Origin: Sphingomonas sp.
Lineage (GTDB): Bacteria; Pseudomonadota; Alphaproteobacteria; Sphingomonadales; Sphingomonadaceae
Length of the DNA: 64,000 nucleotides
NCBI RefSeq assembly: GCF_019635455.1
Contig: NZ_JAHBZJ010000002.1
Location: forward strand, 1-64,000
Direction of reading: 5' to 3'
Part shown: piece after piece, positions 52,995-63,524 of the stretch
Layout: every line of letters starts with the position of its first letter
Numbering within the stretch: the stretch's first letter is position 1
Translations under genes and position numbers: made by a program
The notes under the pieces: generated by a model
What the model saw: only the letters and a program-made list of their open reading frames with translations
What the model was told of the DNA's origin: nothing
The model's database searches: none

Positions 52995-54150
52995 CGAGCA
53001 TGCTCTGATATTTCTGGCTGAAGACATCGCGCCCGATGATCAGGCGCATCACCTCCGAACTGCCGGCAAGGATGCGGTTGATGCGCGCATCGGTGAACAT
53101 GTGGCTGATGGGATATTCATCCATATAGCCATGGCCGCCGTGCAGTTGGACGCCCAGGTCCATCATCTTCCACTCGACCTCGGTGGTCAGCATCTTGGCC
53201 TTGGCGCCCATGTTGGATGTGAGCCGCCCGGCATTATGCTCGGCGACGCAATGATCGACATAGGTCTGGACCATGTCGATCTCGGCATCCATCTCGGCCA
53301 TGCGAAACTGGGTGTTTTGCTGCTCGGAGAGCGGTTTGCCGAACAGGATGCGCTGCATGACATAGTCGCGCGTCACGTCGAAACCCCGCCGCGCATTGGC
53401 GGCGGCGCCGACGGCCGCGATCAGACGTTCCTCGGCGAGACCCTCCATCAGATGGTAGAAGCCCTTGCCGGGTTCTCCCAGCACATTGGCCTTGGGTACC
53501 TTCACATTGTCGAAGAAGAGTTCGGCGGTGTCCTGCGCCGAGAGACCCATCTTCTTGAGGTTACGACCGCGCTCGAAGCCTTCCATGCCGCGCTCGACGA
53601 GGAGGAGCACCATATCATGCTTCTTCTCGGCACCGACGGGCTTGGCCGCGACCACGACCAGATCGGCGTTGATGCCGTTGGAGATGAACGTCTTCGAGCC
53701 GTTGAGCAGATAGTGATCGCCCTGGTCCACGACCGTGGTACGCATGCCGGCGAGGTCCGATCCCGCACCCGCCTCGGTCATGGCGATGGCGAGGATCGTC
53801 TCGCCGCTGACGCACGACGGCAGGAAACGAAGACGCTGCTCCTCCGTGCCGAACCGCTGAAGATAGGGACCGACCAGACGGCTGTGCAGCGTATTGTACC
53901 AGCAGGCGCAGCCGGCGCGGACGGTCTCTTCGATGATGATCTGCTCGTAGCGGAAATCGTCATCGCCCATCCCGCCATATTTCTCGGCGGGCCAGATCAT
54001 CAGGAAGCCCTGGCTTCCCGCCCTGCGGAAGATTTCGCGCGGCACAATACCGTCCTCGCGCCATTGCTCCATATGCGGGGCGACCTCGGCTTCGAGAAAG
54101 CGGCGATAGGCGTCGCGGAACATGATCTGTTCCTCGGTGAACTGGCGCAT
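52990..54150 (-). CDS. Acyl-CoA dehydrogenase
   Basis: A 386-residue flavoprotein with the acyl-CoA dehydrogenase landmarks: AIAMTEAGAGSDLAGMRTTV, YLLNGSKTFISNGINADLVV, LGEPGKGFYHLMEGLAEERL, QLHGGHGYMDEYPISHMFTD and RINRILAGSSEVMRLIIGRD, where the Glu is the general base. It makes the trans-2-enoyl-CoA and passes electrons to ETF. It is the last gene of the minus-strand operon, 11 bases after the SDR gene. Length and motifs are complete. Confidence 0.95.
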   Translation of the reverse strand: MRQFTEEQIMFRDAYRRFLEAEVAPHMEQWREDGIVPREIFRRAGSQGFLMIWPAEKYGGMGDDDFRYEQIIIEETVRAGCACWYNTLHSRLVGPYLQRFGTEEQRLRFLPSCVSGETILAIAMTEAGAGSDLAGMRTTVVDQGDHYLLNGSKTFISNGINADLVVVAAKPVGAEKKHDMVLLLVERGMEGFERGRNLKKMGLSAQDTAELFFDNVKVPKANVLGEPGKGFYHLMEGLAEERLIAAVGAAANARRGFDVTRDYVMQRILFGKPLSEQQNTQFRMAEMDAEIDMVQTYVDHCVAEHNAGRLTSNMGAKAKMLTTEVEWKMMDLGVQLHGGHGYMDEYPISHMFTDARINRILAGSSEVMRLIIGRDVFSQKYQSMLA

Positions 54151-54161
54151 CGCCCGTCTCC

Positions 54162-54947
54162 TCAGCGCGGTGCCATGCGGATGGCGCCGTCGAGCCGCAC
54201 ACCCTCGCCGTTGAAATAGCCGTTCTCGATCATGAGAAGCGCGAGCGCCGCATATTCGGGCGGATTACCGAGACGCTTGGGGAAGGGGACCGACGCCGCC
54301 AGCGCGGCCTTCACATTGTCGGGCGCGGCAAGTAGCAGCGGTGTCGAGAAGATGCCGGGCAGGATCGTGTTGACCCGGATCCCCTCGGCCATCAGGTCAC
54401 GGGCAAGCGGCAGGGTGAGGCTGACCACACCGCCCTTGGAAGCGGCATAAGCGGCCTGGCCCATCTGGCCGTCCTCAGCTGCGACCGAGGCGGTATTGAC
54501 GATCGCGCCCTTCTCGCCGTCCTCGTCCAGCGGCTCGAGGCTCGCCATGCCGACCGCCGACTTGGCGGTGCAGCGGAAGGTGCCGATCAGGTTTATCTGG
54601 ATGATCTTCTCGAAATCGGCGAGAGGGAAGTGCTTCAGGCTTCCGCTCGTCTTGTCGCGGCTCACCGTCTTGATCGCGTTGCCGATCCCCGCGCAATTGA
54701 CGAGGATCCGCTCCTGGCCATGGGCCGCGCGCGCCTTGGCGAAGCCTGCATCGACCGAGGCATCTTCGGTCACATTGACGGCGCAGAAGGTACCGCCGAT
54801 CTCGGCGGCGAGAGCCTCGCCCGCCTCTGCATTGAGGTCGAAGATCGCGACCTTGACGCCCTTCTCGGCGAGTGCGCGGGCGGTGGCGGCGCCAAGGCCG
54901 GAGGCGCCGCCGGTGATCACGGCGGCAATCGAATTATCCAGTTTCAT
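54162..54947 (-). CDS. Short-chain dehydrogenase (3-hydroxyacyl-CoA dehydrogenase type-2-like)
   Basis: A 261-residue SDR: cofactor loop ITGGASGLGAATARAL, NCAGI in LVNCAGIGNAIKT, catalytic IVNTASVAAEDGQMGQAAYA with Ser, Tyr and YAASKGG, and the C-terminal PGIFSTPLLLAAP. The wording, with VNCAGI and MASLEP following a MxxN step, matches mitochondrial HSD17B10-like 3-hydroxyacyl-CoA dehydrogenases. A second hydroxyacyl-CoA oxidation step besides FadB is implied. ATG at 54947 is the family start. Confidence 0.9.
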   Translation of the reverse strand: MKLDNSIAAVITGGASGLGAATARALAEKGVKVAIFDLNAEAGEALAAEIGGTFCAVNVTEDASVDAGFAKARAAHGQERILVNCAGIGNAIKTVSRDKTSGSLKHFPLADFEKIIQINLIGTFRCTAKSAVGMASLEPLDEDGEKGAIVNTASVAAEDGQMGQAAYAASKGGVVSLTLPLARDLMAEGIRVNTILPGIFSTPLLLAAPDNVKAALAASVPFPKRLGNPPEYAALALLMIENGYFNGEGVRLDGAIRMAPR

Positions 54948-54982
54948 TCCCTTGGTCCTCGGAATTTGGTCGATGAAAACGA

Positions 54983-56150
<1,168 letters not shown>

Positions 56151-56158
<8 letters not shown>

Positions 56159-58277
56159 GGGCGATTTCTTTCTGGACGGAAGGAGAGGAAGCAGGGGCGA
56201 CCGCCTCATGGAGCGTCTCACCCGCCGTGACGAGGCGCCGCAGAAGCGGCGAAGGCGCGAAGGCCGGCCCATATTGGGCGGCCAGCGCATCGAGCGCGCC
56301 GACGATATTCGCCAGCCCCACCGTGTCGGCCCAGAACATCGGGCCGCCGGTATAGACCGGCCAGCCATAGCCGGCAATCAGTGCCATATCGATGTCGGAT
56401 GCCCGCAACGCGATACCTTCGTCGAGGATTTTCGCGCCTTCGTTGACGACGACATAGAGCAGCCTCTCGATCAACTCCTGATCCGTGAAGTCGCGCCGCG
56501 CGATGCCCCTTTCGGCGGCGAGCGCGGTGATCACCTCGTCCGCGACCGGTGAGGGGGTGGGGCGGCGCTTCTCGTCATAATCGTAGAAGCCGCCATTCTT
56601 CTTCTGGCCCAGCCGGTCCCTGGCGACGAGATCGCCCATCAGTGTCCGTTCGCTCGAATCCCGACCGATCACGTCTAGACCGATGAGGTCGAGCATCTGG
56701 AAAGCGCCCATCGGGAAGCCATAGTCGGTCAGAACCTTGTCGATCTGCTGCGGACTCGCGCCTTCGAGTGCCAGCGCGTCGGCCTGGGCCATGCGCACGC
56801 CCATCGCGCGGTTGGCGATGAACCCGTCGCAGACGCCGGAGAGCACCGGCAGCTTGCCGATGCGCTTGGCGAGCTTCATGGCTGTCGCAATGACGATTGG
56901 CGAGGTCCGAACGCCGCGCACGACTTCAAGGAGCCGCATCACATTGGCAGGCGAGAAGAAATGCAGCCCCACGACATGCTGCGGGCGGTTGGTCGACCCT
57001 GCGATTTCATCGAGATCGAGGAAAGAGGTGTTGGACGCGAGGATGGCACCGGGCTTGGCCAGGCGGTCGAGCGTGGCAAAGACCTCCTTCTTGAGTGCCA
57101 TGCTCTCGTACACTGCCTCGATGATCAGGTCTTTCGAGCTGAGGTCGGCAAGATCGAGCGAGGGGGTCAGTAGCGCCATGCGCCGTTCGACCTCATCCGC
57201 CGTCATCCGGCCCTTGGCGGCGGTCGCCTCATAGTTGCGGCGAATGACGCCGACGCCGCGATCGAGGGCTTCCCGGGCAGTCTCGACGATGGTGACGGGT
57301 ATGCCGGCGTTGAGGAAGTTCATCGCGATGCCGCCGCCCATCGTGCCGGCGCCGATGACGCCGACCGAGGCGATATCGACTGCCGGCGTATCGCGGGGAA
57401 GATCGGGTACCTTGGCCGTCTCGCGCTCGGCGAAGAAGGCATAGCGCTGCGCTTCGGACTCGCGGCTGTGGAGCAGTTCGAGGAACAGGTCCTCCTCGCG
57501 CTTGAGGCCTGCTTCGAAGGGCAGCGCCACCGACGCCTCGATCGCCTTGATGATGCTGGCGGGCGCCTTGAAACCCTTGAGCAAGCCGGCATGTCGCGCG
57601 CGAAAGGTATCGAACAGCTCGGGGCGATCTCGATCGGCGACGATCTTGTCGTCGAGGTCGCGAATCCGTCGCCGGGGCGCATTCGAGGTGATGATTTGGC
57701 GCGCAAAGCCGCGCGCACCTCCCTCCAGATCCCCCTCTTGCGCCAGACGATCGACGATGCCGAGTGCTGCGGCTTTGGCGGCCCCGACGGGCTTGCCGCC
57801 GACGATCATGTCGAGCGCGGCCTCCACGCCGATCAGGCGCGGCAGGCGCTGCGTGCCGCCCGCGCCAGGCAACAGGCCCAGGGCGACTTCGGGCAGACCG
57901 AGCCTCGCGGAGGGAACGGCGATGCGCCAGTCGCAGGCGAGCGCCGTCTCCAGTCCGCCGCCCAACGCCGTGCCATGGATCGCCGCAATCACCGGGGCGC
58001 GTGAATTTTCGATCCGTTCGATGACGACATTGAGATCGGGCTGGATCGTGGGCTTGCCGAATTCGGTGATATCGGCGCCGGCGAAGAAGGTGCGCCCCTC
58101 GCAAATCAGGATGATCGCCTCGACGCCCGGCGTGGCGTTGGCCTGGTCGATCCCGTCGATGACCGCCGCACGCACGGCGAGGCCCAGAGCATTCACCGGC
58201 GGCGAGTCGATCCTGATCAGCGCGATCCCATCTTCGATATCCAATTTGCCCGGCGGCACGATCTCGCCCTCCCTCAT
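56151..58277 (-). CDS. FadB-like bifunctional enoyl-CoA hydratase/3-hydroxyacyl-CoA dehydrogenase
   Basis: A 708-residue two-part enzyme. N-terminal crotonase (to about 190): [10 protein letters not shown] oxyanion loop, [15 protein letters not shown] and [20 protein letters not shown], which carry both catalytic Glu residues. C-terminal dehydrogenase (from about 310): cofactor loop [20 protein letters not shown], catalytic His in [18 protein letters not shown], and [14 protein letters not shown]. It hydrates the enoyl-CoA and oxidises the 3-hydroxyacyl-CoA. First gene of the minus-strand operon; the ATG at 58277 was chosen, with a further ATG 12 codons upstream. Confidence 0.94.
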
Positions 58278-58529
58278 GCGGTTTTGCTGCCCGACGCGGC
58301 TTCGGTGAGCCAATCCCTGCCGGGGGTTCGCTTTGCTGATGCATGATTTGCGTGCGCGATGGAAGTGATAATTATACGTGTAGTGAGTATGAGCTTGCGC
58401 GCGTGCGACTTTGCGACGAAAAGAGGTTTCGAACGTGCGGCCGGCTTCCCTTCACCCTCTATCACGTGATCGGCGGGACCCGTCCTCACCGTATATATAG
58501 GGACGAATCGGCGAGGAGCTTGTAAGGCG
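58278..58529. promoter_or_regulatory. Divergent control region of the acyl-CoA degradation genes
   Basis: This 252-base gap divides the minus-strand operon from the enoyl-CoA hydratase operon. It has AT-rich patches (the palindrome ATAATTAT at 58369-58376 within TGATAATTATACGTGTAG, and TATATATAGG near 58493-58502) in a GC-rich context, as expected for a promoter pair. ATAATTAT would suit a TetR- or MarR-type operator, but no such regulator gene is in the window. AAGG precedes the plus-strand ATG at 58530. Confidence 0.5.
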
Positions 58530-59318
58530 ATGGGCAAGGCATATCGGACTATTCGTGTTGAGATAGAAAAGGGCGTGGCGACGTTAACGCTCGACCGACC
58601 GGCAGCGCTCAACGCCCTCACACTCGAAATGGCGGCGGAGATGTACGAAGCGGTAACGCACGTCGCCACAGATCCCACTGTCCGGGTGTTGCTGCTCACC
58701 GGCGCGGGCCGCGGCTTTTGCAGTGGCGCCGATCTGGGCGGGGATGCGGGCGGCGAAGCGGGCGACGTCGGCGAAAGCCTCGAACTCTATTTCAATCCGA
58801 TGCTCGAGACGCTCTTCGCCATGCCCAAGCCCTTCATCGTCGCGGTCAACGGCCCCGCCGTGGGCGCCGGGTTCGGCATCGCGCTGGCCGGTGACATCGT
58901 GCTGGCGGCCAGATCGGCCTATTTCGTCCAGGCTTTCGTCAAGGTGGGCCTGGTCCCCGATCTCGGTTCCACGTGGCTGCTGCCCCGCCATGTCGGTCGC
59001 GCGCGCGCCATGGCGCTGATGATGCTGGGCGAGAAGCTGTCCGCGGAAACGGCGCGCGACTGGGGCATGATCTATGAAGTGGTCGATGATGACGCGCTGC
59101 TTTCGGCGGCGCGCGATCTTGCCGCCCGGCTCGCATGCGGTCCGACCCGCTCCTATGACATGCTGCGCCGCGCGGTCCGCTCGGGGTTGGAGGAACCGCT
59201 GAGCGCGACTCTCGCGCTGGAACGGGTCAACCAGCGCACCGCCGGCTTCACGCGCGATTTCGCCGAAGGCGTACACGCATTCGTCGAGCGGCGTGTCCCC
59301 ACCTTTTCGGGCGAATAA
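58530..59318 (+). CDS. Enoyl-CoA hydratase/isomerase (PaaG-like)
   Basis: A 262-residue crotonase: TLDRPAALNALTLEMAAEMY, oxyanion loop GAGRGFCSGADLGGDAGG, NGPAVGAGFGIALAGDIVLA and KVGLVPDLGSTWLLPRHVGR. The Asp in PDLGSTW is the catalytic residue of PaaG-type isomerases/hydratases, in which the first Glu of the classical pair is missing. It may isomerise or hydrate a branched or cyclic enoyl-CoA. It heads the plus-strand half. Confidence 0.9.
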   Translation: MGKAYRTIRVEIEKGVATLTLDRPAALNALTLEMAAEMYEAVTHVATDPTVRVLLLTGAGRGFCSGADLGGDAGGEAGDVGESLELYFNPMLETLFAMPKPFIVAVNGPAVGAGFGIALAGDIVLAARSAYFVQAFVKVGLVPDLGSTWLLPRHVGRARAMALMMLGEKLSAETARDWGMIYEVVDDDALLSAARDLAARLACGPTRSYDMLRRAVRSGLEEPLSATLALERVNQRTAGFTRDFAEGVHAFVERRVPTFSGE

Positions 59319-59355
59319 TCAGAGAGCGGATGAGAGACAGGTTGGCGAGGACGAG

Positions 59356-60933
59356 ATGAAGGCGCGGTTCGAGACGTTGGGGGACATGGTCCGGCATCAC
59401 GGCCAGGCGCGCGGCGAGGCCGTTGCGCTGAGTTTTGGCGGGCGGGACACGAGCTTCGCGCACTTTCAGGCCCATTGCGGCAGGGTCGCTGCGGGTCTCA
59501 TTGCCGCCGGATGTCGGCATGGGTCGCGCGTCGCCTATCTCGGCAAGAACAGCGACCTGTTCTTCGAACTGCTGCTGGGCGCGGCGATGGTCGGCGTGGT
59601 GGTCGTGCCGCTCAACTGGCGGCTGTCGCAAGCAGAGCTGGAAGCGGTCCTCGGCGATGCCGAAGCCGAACTGCTCTTCGCGACCGCCGAATATCACGAT
59701 CTCGCCCTGAAGATGGAGGTCCGGCACGCGGGGCTTCGGCGGGTGATTGAAATCGAGCATGGTTTGGATGCCGGTCGCCACTTCACGGCCTGGCGTGATG
59801 GCCAGCACCCCTTGGGCGATACCGGTATCATCGTCTCGCGCGCAGATGTCTTTCTCCAGCTCTACACGTCCGGAACGACCGGTAGGCCCAAGGGGGTGAT
59901 GCTCACCCACGGTTCGGTGCTGGGCGTGCTGGAGGCGGCAGATCCCGTCAGGGAACCCTGGCGCATCTGGACACCCGACATGGTCGGGCTGGTCGCCATG
60001 CCCGTCTTCCACATCTCCGGCACAGGCTGGGGCCTGGGTTGCCTCTATGGCGGGGGCCGTTCGGTCATCCTGCCCGAATTCTCGATCCCCGGCGTCGAAC
60101 ATGCCATCGAAGCGCTTGGCGCCACCCATGTGATGATGGTCCCCGCTGCACTTCAGATGCTGATCGACAAATGGGAGGCCGGCGCGGGCAACTGGAGTTC
60201 GCTGCGCCAGATCGTCTACGGGGCAAGCCCCATGCCGCCCGCGCTGCTGCGGCGCAGCCTGGCGCTGCTCGGCTGCGACTTCGTCCAATATTACGGAATG
60301 ACCGAGACGACGGGCAGCGTCGTCGCGCTGGCGCCGGAAGATCATCTGCGCGTCGTCGGGAACCGGCTCGCCTCGACCGGCCGGATCATGGCGGGCAATG
60401 CGATCCGCATCGCCGACGGCGCCGGGTCGGAGGTTGAATCCGGCACGGTCGGCGAGGTCTGGATCAAGACCCCCGGTACCATGCTGGGCTATTGGAACCT
60501 GCCGCAGGCGACCGTCGAGACGATCACGCCGGAGGGCTGGGTTCGCACCGGCGATGCGGGCTATCTCGACGCCGACGGCTATCTGTTCCTGTGCGACCGC
60601 ATCAAGGACATGATCATTTCGGGTGGCGAGAATATCTACCCGATCGAGGTCGAGAATGTGCTCGCCAGCCATCCGGCGGTGGCAGAGGTCGCCGTGATCG
60701 GCGTGCCGGACGATCGCTGGGGTGAGACGGTCAAGGCGGTGGTCGTGCCAAAGGACGGCGCATCGGTCACGGCCGAGGCGCTGATCGCCTATGCGCGCAA
60801 CGCGATTGCCGGCTACAAGGTGCCGCGCTCGGTCGATTTCGTGGGCCAGCTGCCGCGCAACTCTGCCGGCAAGATCCTCAAGCGCGAGCTGCGCGCGCCT
60901 TATTGGGTCGGGCGCGAACGCAGCATCGCCTGA
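59356..60933 (+). CDS. Acyl-CoA synthetase (AMP-forming), first copy
   Basis: A 525-residue ligase: P-loop LQLYTSGTTGRPKGVMLTHG, GLVAMPVFHISGTGWGLGCL, QYYGMTETTGSVVAL, GWVRTGDAGYLDADGYLFL, DRIKDMIISGGENIYPIEVE and the final Lys in PRNSAGKILKRELR. It makes acyl-CoA from a carboxylate, ATP and CoA. ATG at 59356 follows GAGG. Substrate is unknown; the close copy that follows argues for two related acids or two pathway steps. Confidence 0.92.
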   Translation: MKARFETLGDMVRHHGQARGEAVALSFGGRDTSFAHFQAHCGRVAAGLIAAGCRHGSRVAYLGKNSDLFFELLLGAAMVGVVVVPLNWRLSQAELEAVLGDAEAELLFATAEYHDLALKMEVRHAGLRRVIEIEHGLDAGRHFTAWRDGQHPLGDTGIIVSRADVFLQLYTSGTTGRPKGVMLTHGSVLGVLEAADPVREPWRIWTPDMVGLVAMPVFHISGTGWGLGCLYGGGRSVILPEFSIPGVEHAIEALGATHVMMVPAALQMLIDKWEAGAGNWSSLRQIVYGASPMPPALLRRSLALLGCDFVQYYGMTETTGSVVALAPEDHLRVVGNRLASTGRIMAGNAIRIADGAGSEVESGTVGEVWIKTPGTMLGYWNLPQATVETITPEGWVRTGDAGYLDADGYLFLCDRIKDMIISGGENIYPIEVENVLASHPAVAEVAVIGVPDDRWGETVKAVVVPKDGASVTAEALIAYARNAIAGYKVPRSVDFVGQLPRNSAGKILKRELRAPYWVGRERSIA

Positions 60934-60963
60934 TCGCTTCCATCACCCTCGAAAGATCTGGCC

Positions 60964-62547
60964 ATGCATCCTGCCATCCATGCCCGCACCACCCCCGACA
61001 AGCCTGCGGCCATCCTCGCCGAGAGCGGTGAGGCGATCAGCTATGGTGAGCTTGACCGCCGCTCCAACCAGGCCGCGCACCTCTTCAGGACAGCGGGCCT
61101 CGCGCGTGGCGACGTCGTCGCGCTGTTCCTTGAAAACCATCCACGCTTCTTCGAGCTTGCCTGGGGCGCGCAGCGCGCGGGGCTCTATCTGGTCTGCATC
61201 TCCTCCAAGGCCACAGCCGGCGAGGCGGAACATATTCTTGCCGATTCGGGCGCCAGATTGTTGATCACCTCCCCGGCGCTGGCGGCAGCGGCCTGTGAAC
61301 TGCCCGCGCTTCTCCCGCACCTTCCGCGCTTCATGCTCGATGCGTCGGCGATGGGCTTTCGTTCATGGGAAACGGAAAGCGCCGTTATGCCCGGGACGCC
61401 GATCGCGGACGAGGCGAGCGGCGCCTTCATGCTCTATTCCTCGGGTACGACCGGCAAGCCCAAAGGGGTGCGGTGGCCTCTGCCCGAGGATCCGGACATC
61501 GCGACACCTCCGGTGCTCACCCTGCTTGCTTCGCAGCGCTTCGGCTTCGATGCCGATACCGTCTACCTGTCGCCGGCACCGCTCTATCATGCCGCGCCGC
61601 TCCACTGGTCGATGACCGTGCATCGCCTGGGCGGGACGGTCGTCATGATGAAGGCGTTCGACGCGCAAGGCGCGTTGGCGACCATCGAGCGCTATCGGGT
61701 CACCGCCAGCCAATGGGTGCCGACTCATTTCGTGCGGATGCTGAAGCTTCCCCAGGCCGTGCGCGCGGCCCACGATCTCTCCTCGCTTCAAGTGGCGATC
61801 CATGCCGCGGCGCCTTGTCCGGTGCCGGTCAAGCGGTCGATGATTGACTGGTGGGGGCCGATCCTGTTCGAATATTATTCCGGCACCGAGGGTAATGGCT
61901 GGGTGATGATCAACTGTGAGGACTGGCTCTCCCACCCCGGATCGGTCGGCAAGGCTGTGGTCGGCACACTGCACATCTGCGACGAGGCGGGCAACGATCT
62001 GCCCGTGCGCGCCGAGGGCATGGTCTATTTCGAGGGCGGGCCATCCTTCTCCTATCACAACGATCCCGCCAAGACCGCGGAGGCCGCCAACAAGCATGGC
62101 TGGACCACGCTCGGCGACATCGGCTGGGTCGATGAGGAGGGGTTCCTGTACCTCACCGACCGCAAGAGCTTCATGATCATCTCGGGCGGGGTGAACATCT
62201 ATCCGCAGGAAATCGAGAATATCCTCGTCACCCACCCACGGATTGCCGATGCGGCCGTGGTCGGCGCGCCCGATCCGGATTTCGGCGAAAAGGTCGTGGC
62301 GGTGATCCAGCCGGTCGAATGGGCCGATGCTGGCGACGCCTTCGCCGAGGATATCCGGCAATGGCTGCGCCCGCAGATATCCGGCATCAAAATGCCACGT
62401 CAGATCGACTTCATGGCGGAACTGCCGCGCCAGCCGACAGGCAAGCTCTACAAGCGACTGATTCGGGATGCCTATTGGGCGAAGGCCGGCGAGGTCCCTG
62501 TCGGCTCGGTCAAACGCCCGGTGTCGAACGAGGAGGCATCGCGATGA
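60964..62547 (+). CDS. Acyl-CoA synthetase (AMP-forming), second copy
   Basis: A 527-residue ligase: FMLYSSGTTGKPKGVRWPLP, YLSPAPLYHAAPLHWSMTVH, LFEYYSGTEGNGWVMI, GWTTLGDIGWVDEEGFLYLT, DRKSFMIISGGVNIYPQEIE and PRQPTGKLYKRLIRDAYW. The GTEGNG loop and the TTLGD wording set it apart from the first copy and resemble ligases for large or cyclic acids (FadD subgroup). It starts 30 bases after the first ligase and overlaps the esterase gene by ATGA. Confidence 0.92.
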   Translation: MHPAIHARTTPDKPAAILAESGEAISYGELDRRSNQAAHLFRTAGLARGDVVALFLENHPRFFELAWGAQRAGLYLVCISSKATAGEAEHILADSGARLLITSPALAAAACELPALLPHLPRFMLDASAMGFRSWETESAVMPGTPIADEASGAFMLYSSGTTGKPKGVRWPLPEDPDIATPPVLTLLASQRFGFDADTVYLSPAPLYHAAPLHWSMTVHRLGGTVVMMKAFDAQGALATIERYRVTASQWVPTHFVRMLKLPQAVRAAHDLSSLQVAIHAAAPCPVPVKRSMIDWWGPILFEYYSGTEGNGWVMINCEDWLSHPGSVGKAVVGTLHICDEAGNDLPVRAEGMVYFEGGPSFSYHNDPAKTAEAANKHGWTTLGDIGWVDEEGFLYLTDRKSFMIISGGVNIYPQEIENILVTHPRIADAAVVGAPDPDFGEKVVAVIQPVEWADAGDAFAEDIRQWLRPQISGIKMPRQIDFMAELPRQPTGKLYKRLIRDAYWAKAGEVPVGSVKRPVSNEEASR

Positions 62548-63524
62548 CCGATATCGCCTGGCTTGAGAGCCGCCCGGGTATCGGCGCCCGCTTCACCAAC
62601 GCCTTGCTGCGCGCCACGCGTGCAAAAACCCCGCTGGACGTCGATAACCACCAGGCACTCATCGATGCGCGCCAGAAGCTCGACAAGCTCGACACGCTCA
62701 TGGCCAAGCTGCGCCGCAAATCGTCACTGCCCTTTACCGCCCGCGAATCCGTTCTCGCTGGCATACCGGTCATGGAACTGACCGTCAGGGCGCCGCTTGC
62801 GCCCGCAACCGACGGGATTCTGCTCTTCATCCATGGCGGCGGCTTCTTCTTCCGCTCGCTCCACAGCCATATGTTGCTGGCCGCGCGTATTGCCGAACAG
62901 GCCGGTATCCGCCGCGTCATCCTGCCACTTTATTCGCTTGCGCCCGAAAGTCTTTTCCCGGTGGCGCGCGACGAATGCCGCCACGCCTATGGAGCGCTGC
63001 TCGCCAGCGGCATCGACCCCGATCGCCTCGCAATCGCCGCAGATTCGGCTGGTGCCGCGCTCGCGCTCGGTATGTTGGTCAAGGTGCGTGACGAGGGCCT
63101 TGCGATGCCGCGCGCGGTCGCGCTGCTGTCCCCGATGCTCGACCTTGGATATTCGGGCGATGCGATTGTCGCCAACGCGGCGCACGATCCGATGTTCGGG
63201 GGACAGCCCATGCCACCGCCGACTTATTATCTTGGGAATACCGATCCCCGCAGCCCGGAATGCTCGCCCCTGTTCGCCGATCTGTCCGGGCTTCCGGCCC
63301 TTTATGTGCAGGTCGGCAGCACCGAGCGATTGCTCGACGACAGCCTCCGCCTCGCCGATTCCAGGCATTCCGGAAACTTGCCCGTCGCGATAGAGGTCTG
63401 GAAGGAGATGCCGCACGTCTTCCAGGCTTATGATTTCCGCGAGGCCGCCCAGGCCCGTCGTCATATCGCCGCATTCTTTCGGAACATGGGGTTCGCGCGG
63501 CCCATGGCGACGGGAAGGGTTTGA
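62544..63524 (+). CDS. HSL-type alpha/beta hydrolase (esterase)
   Basis: A 326-residue hydrolase with the hormone-sensitive-lipase motif FIHGGGFFFRS, the nucleophile elbow IAADSAGAALALGML (Ser in DSAG, where the usual first Gly is Ala), and the catalytic His in MPHVFQAYDF. It opens esters or lactones; here perhaps an ester of the compound being degraded. GAGGAGG at 62530-62536 and the ATGA overlap with the ligase fix the start. It is followed by an overlapping oxygenase gene. Confidence 0.9.
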   Translation: MTDIAWLESRPGIGARFTNALLRATRAKTPLDVDNHQALIDARQKLDKLDTLMAKLRRKSSLPFTARESVLAGIPVMELTVRAPLAPATDGILLFIHGGGFFFRSLHSHMLLAARIAEQAGIRRVILPLYSLAPESLFPVARDECRHAYGALLASGIDPDRLAIAADSAGAALALGMLVKVRDEGLAMPRAVALLSPMLDLGYSGDAIVANAAHDPMFGGQPMPPPTYYLGNTDPRSPECSPLFADLSGLPALYVQVGSTERLLDDSLRLADSRHSGNLPVAIEVWKEMPHVFQAYDFREAAQARRHIAAFFRNMGFARPMATGRV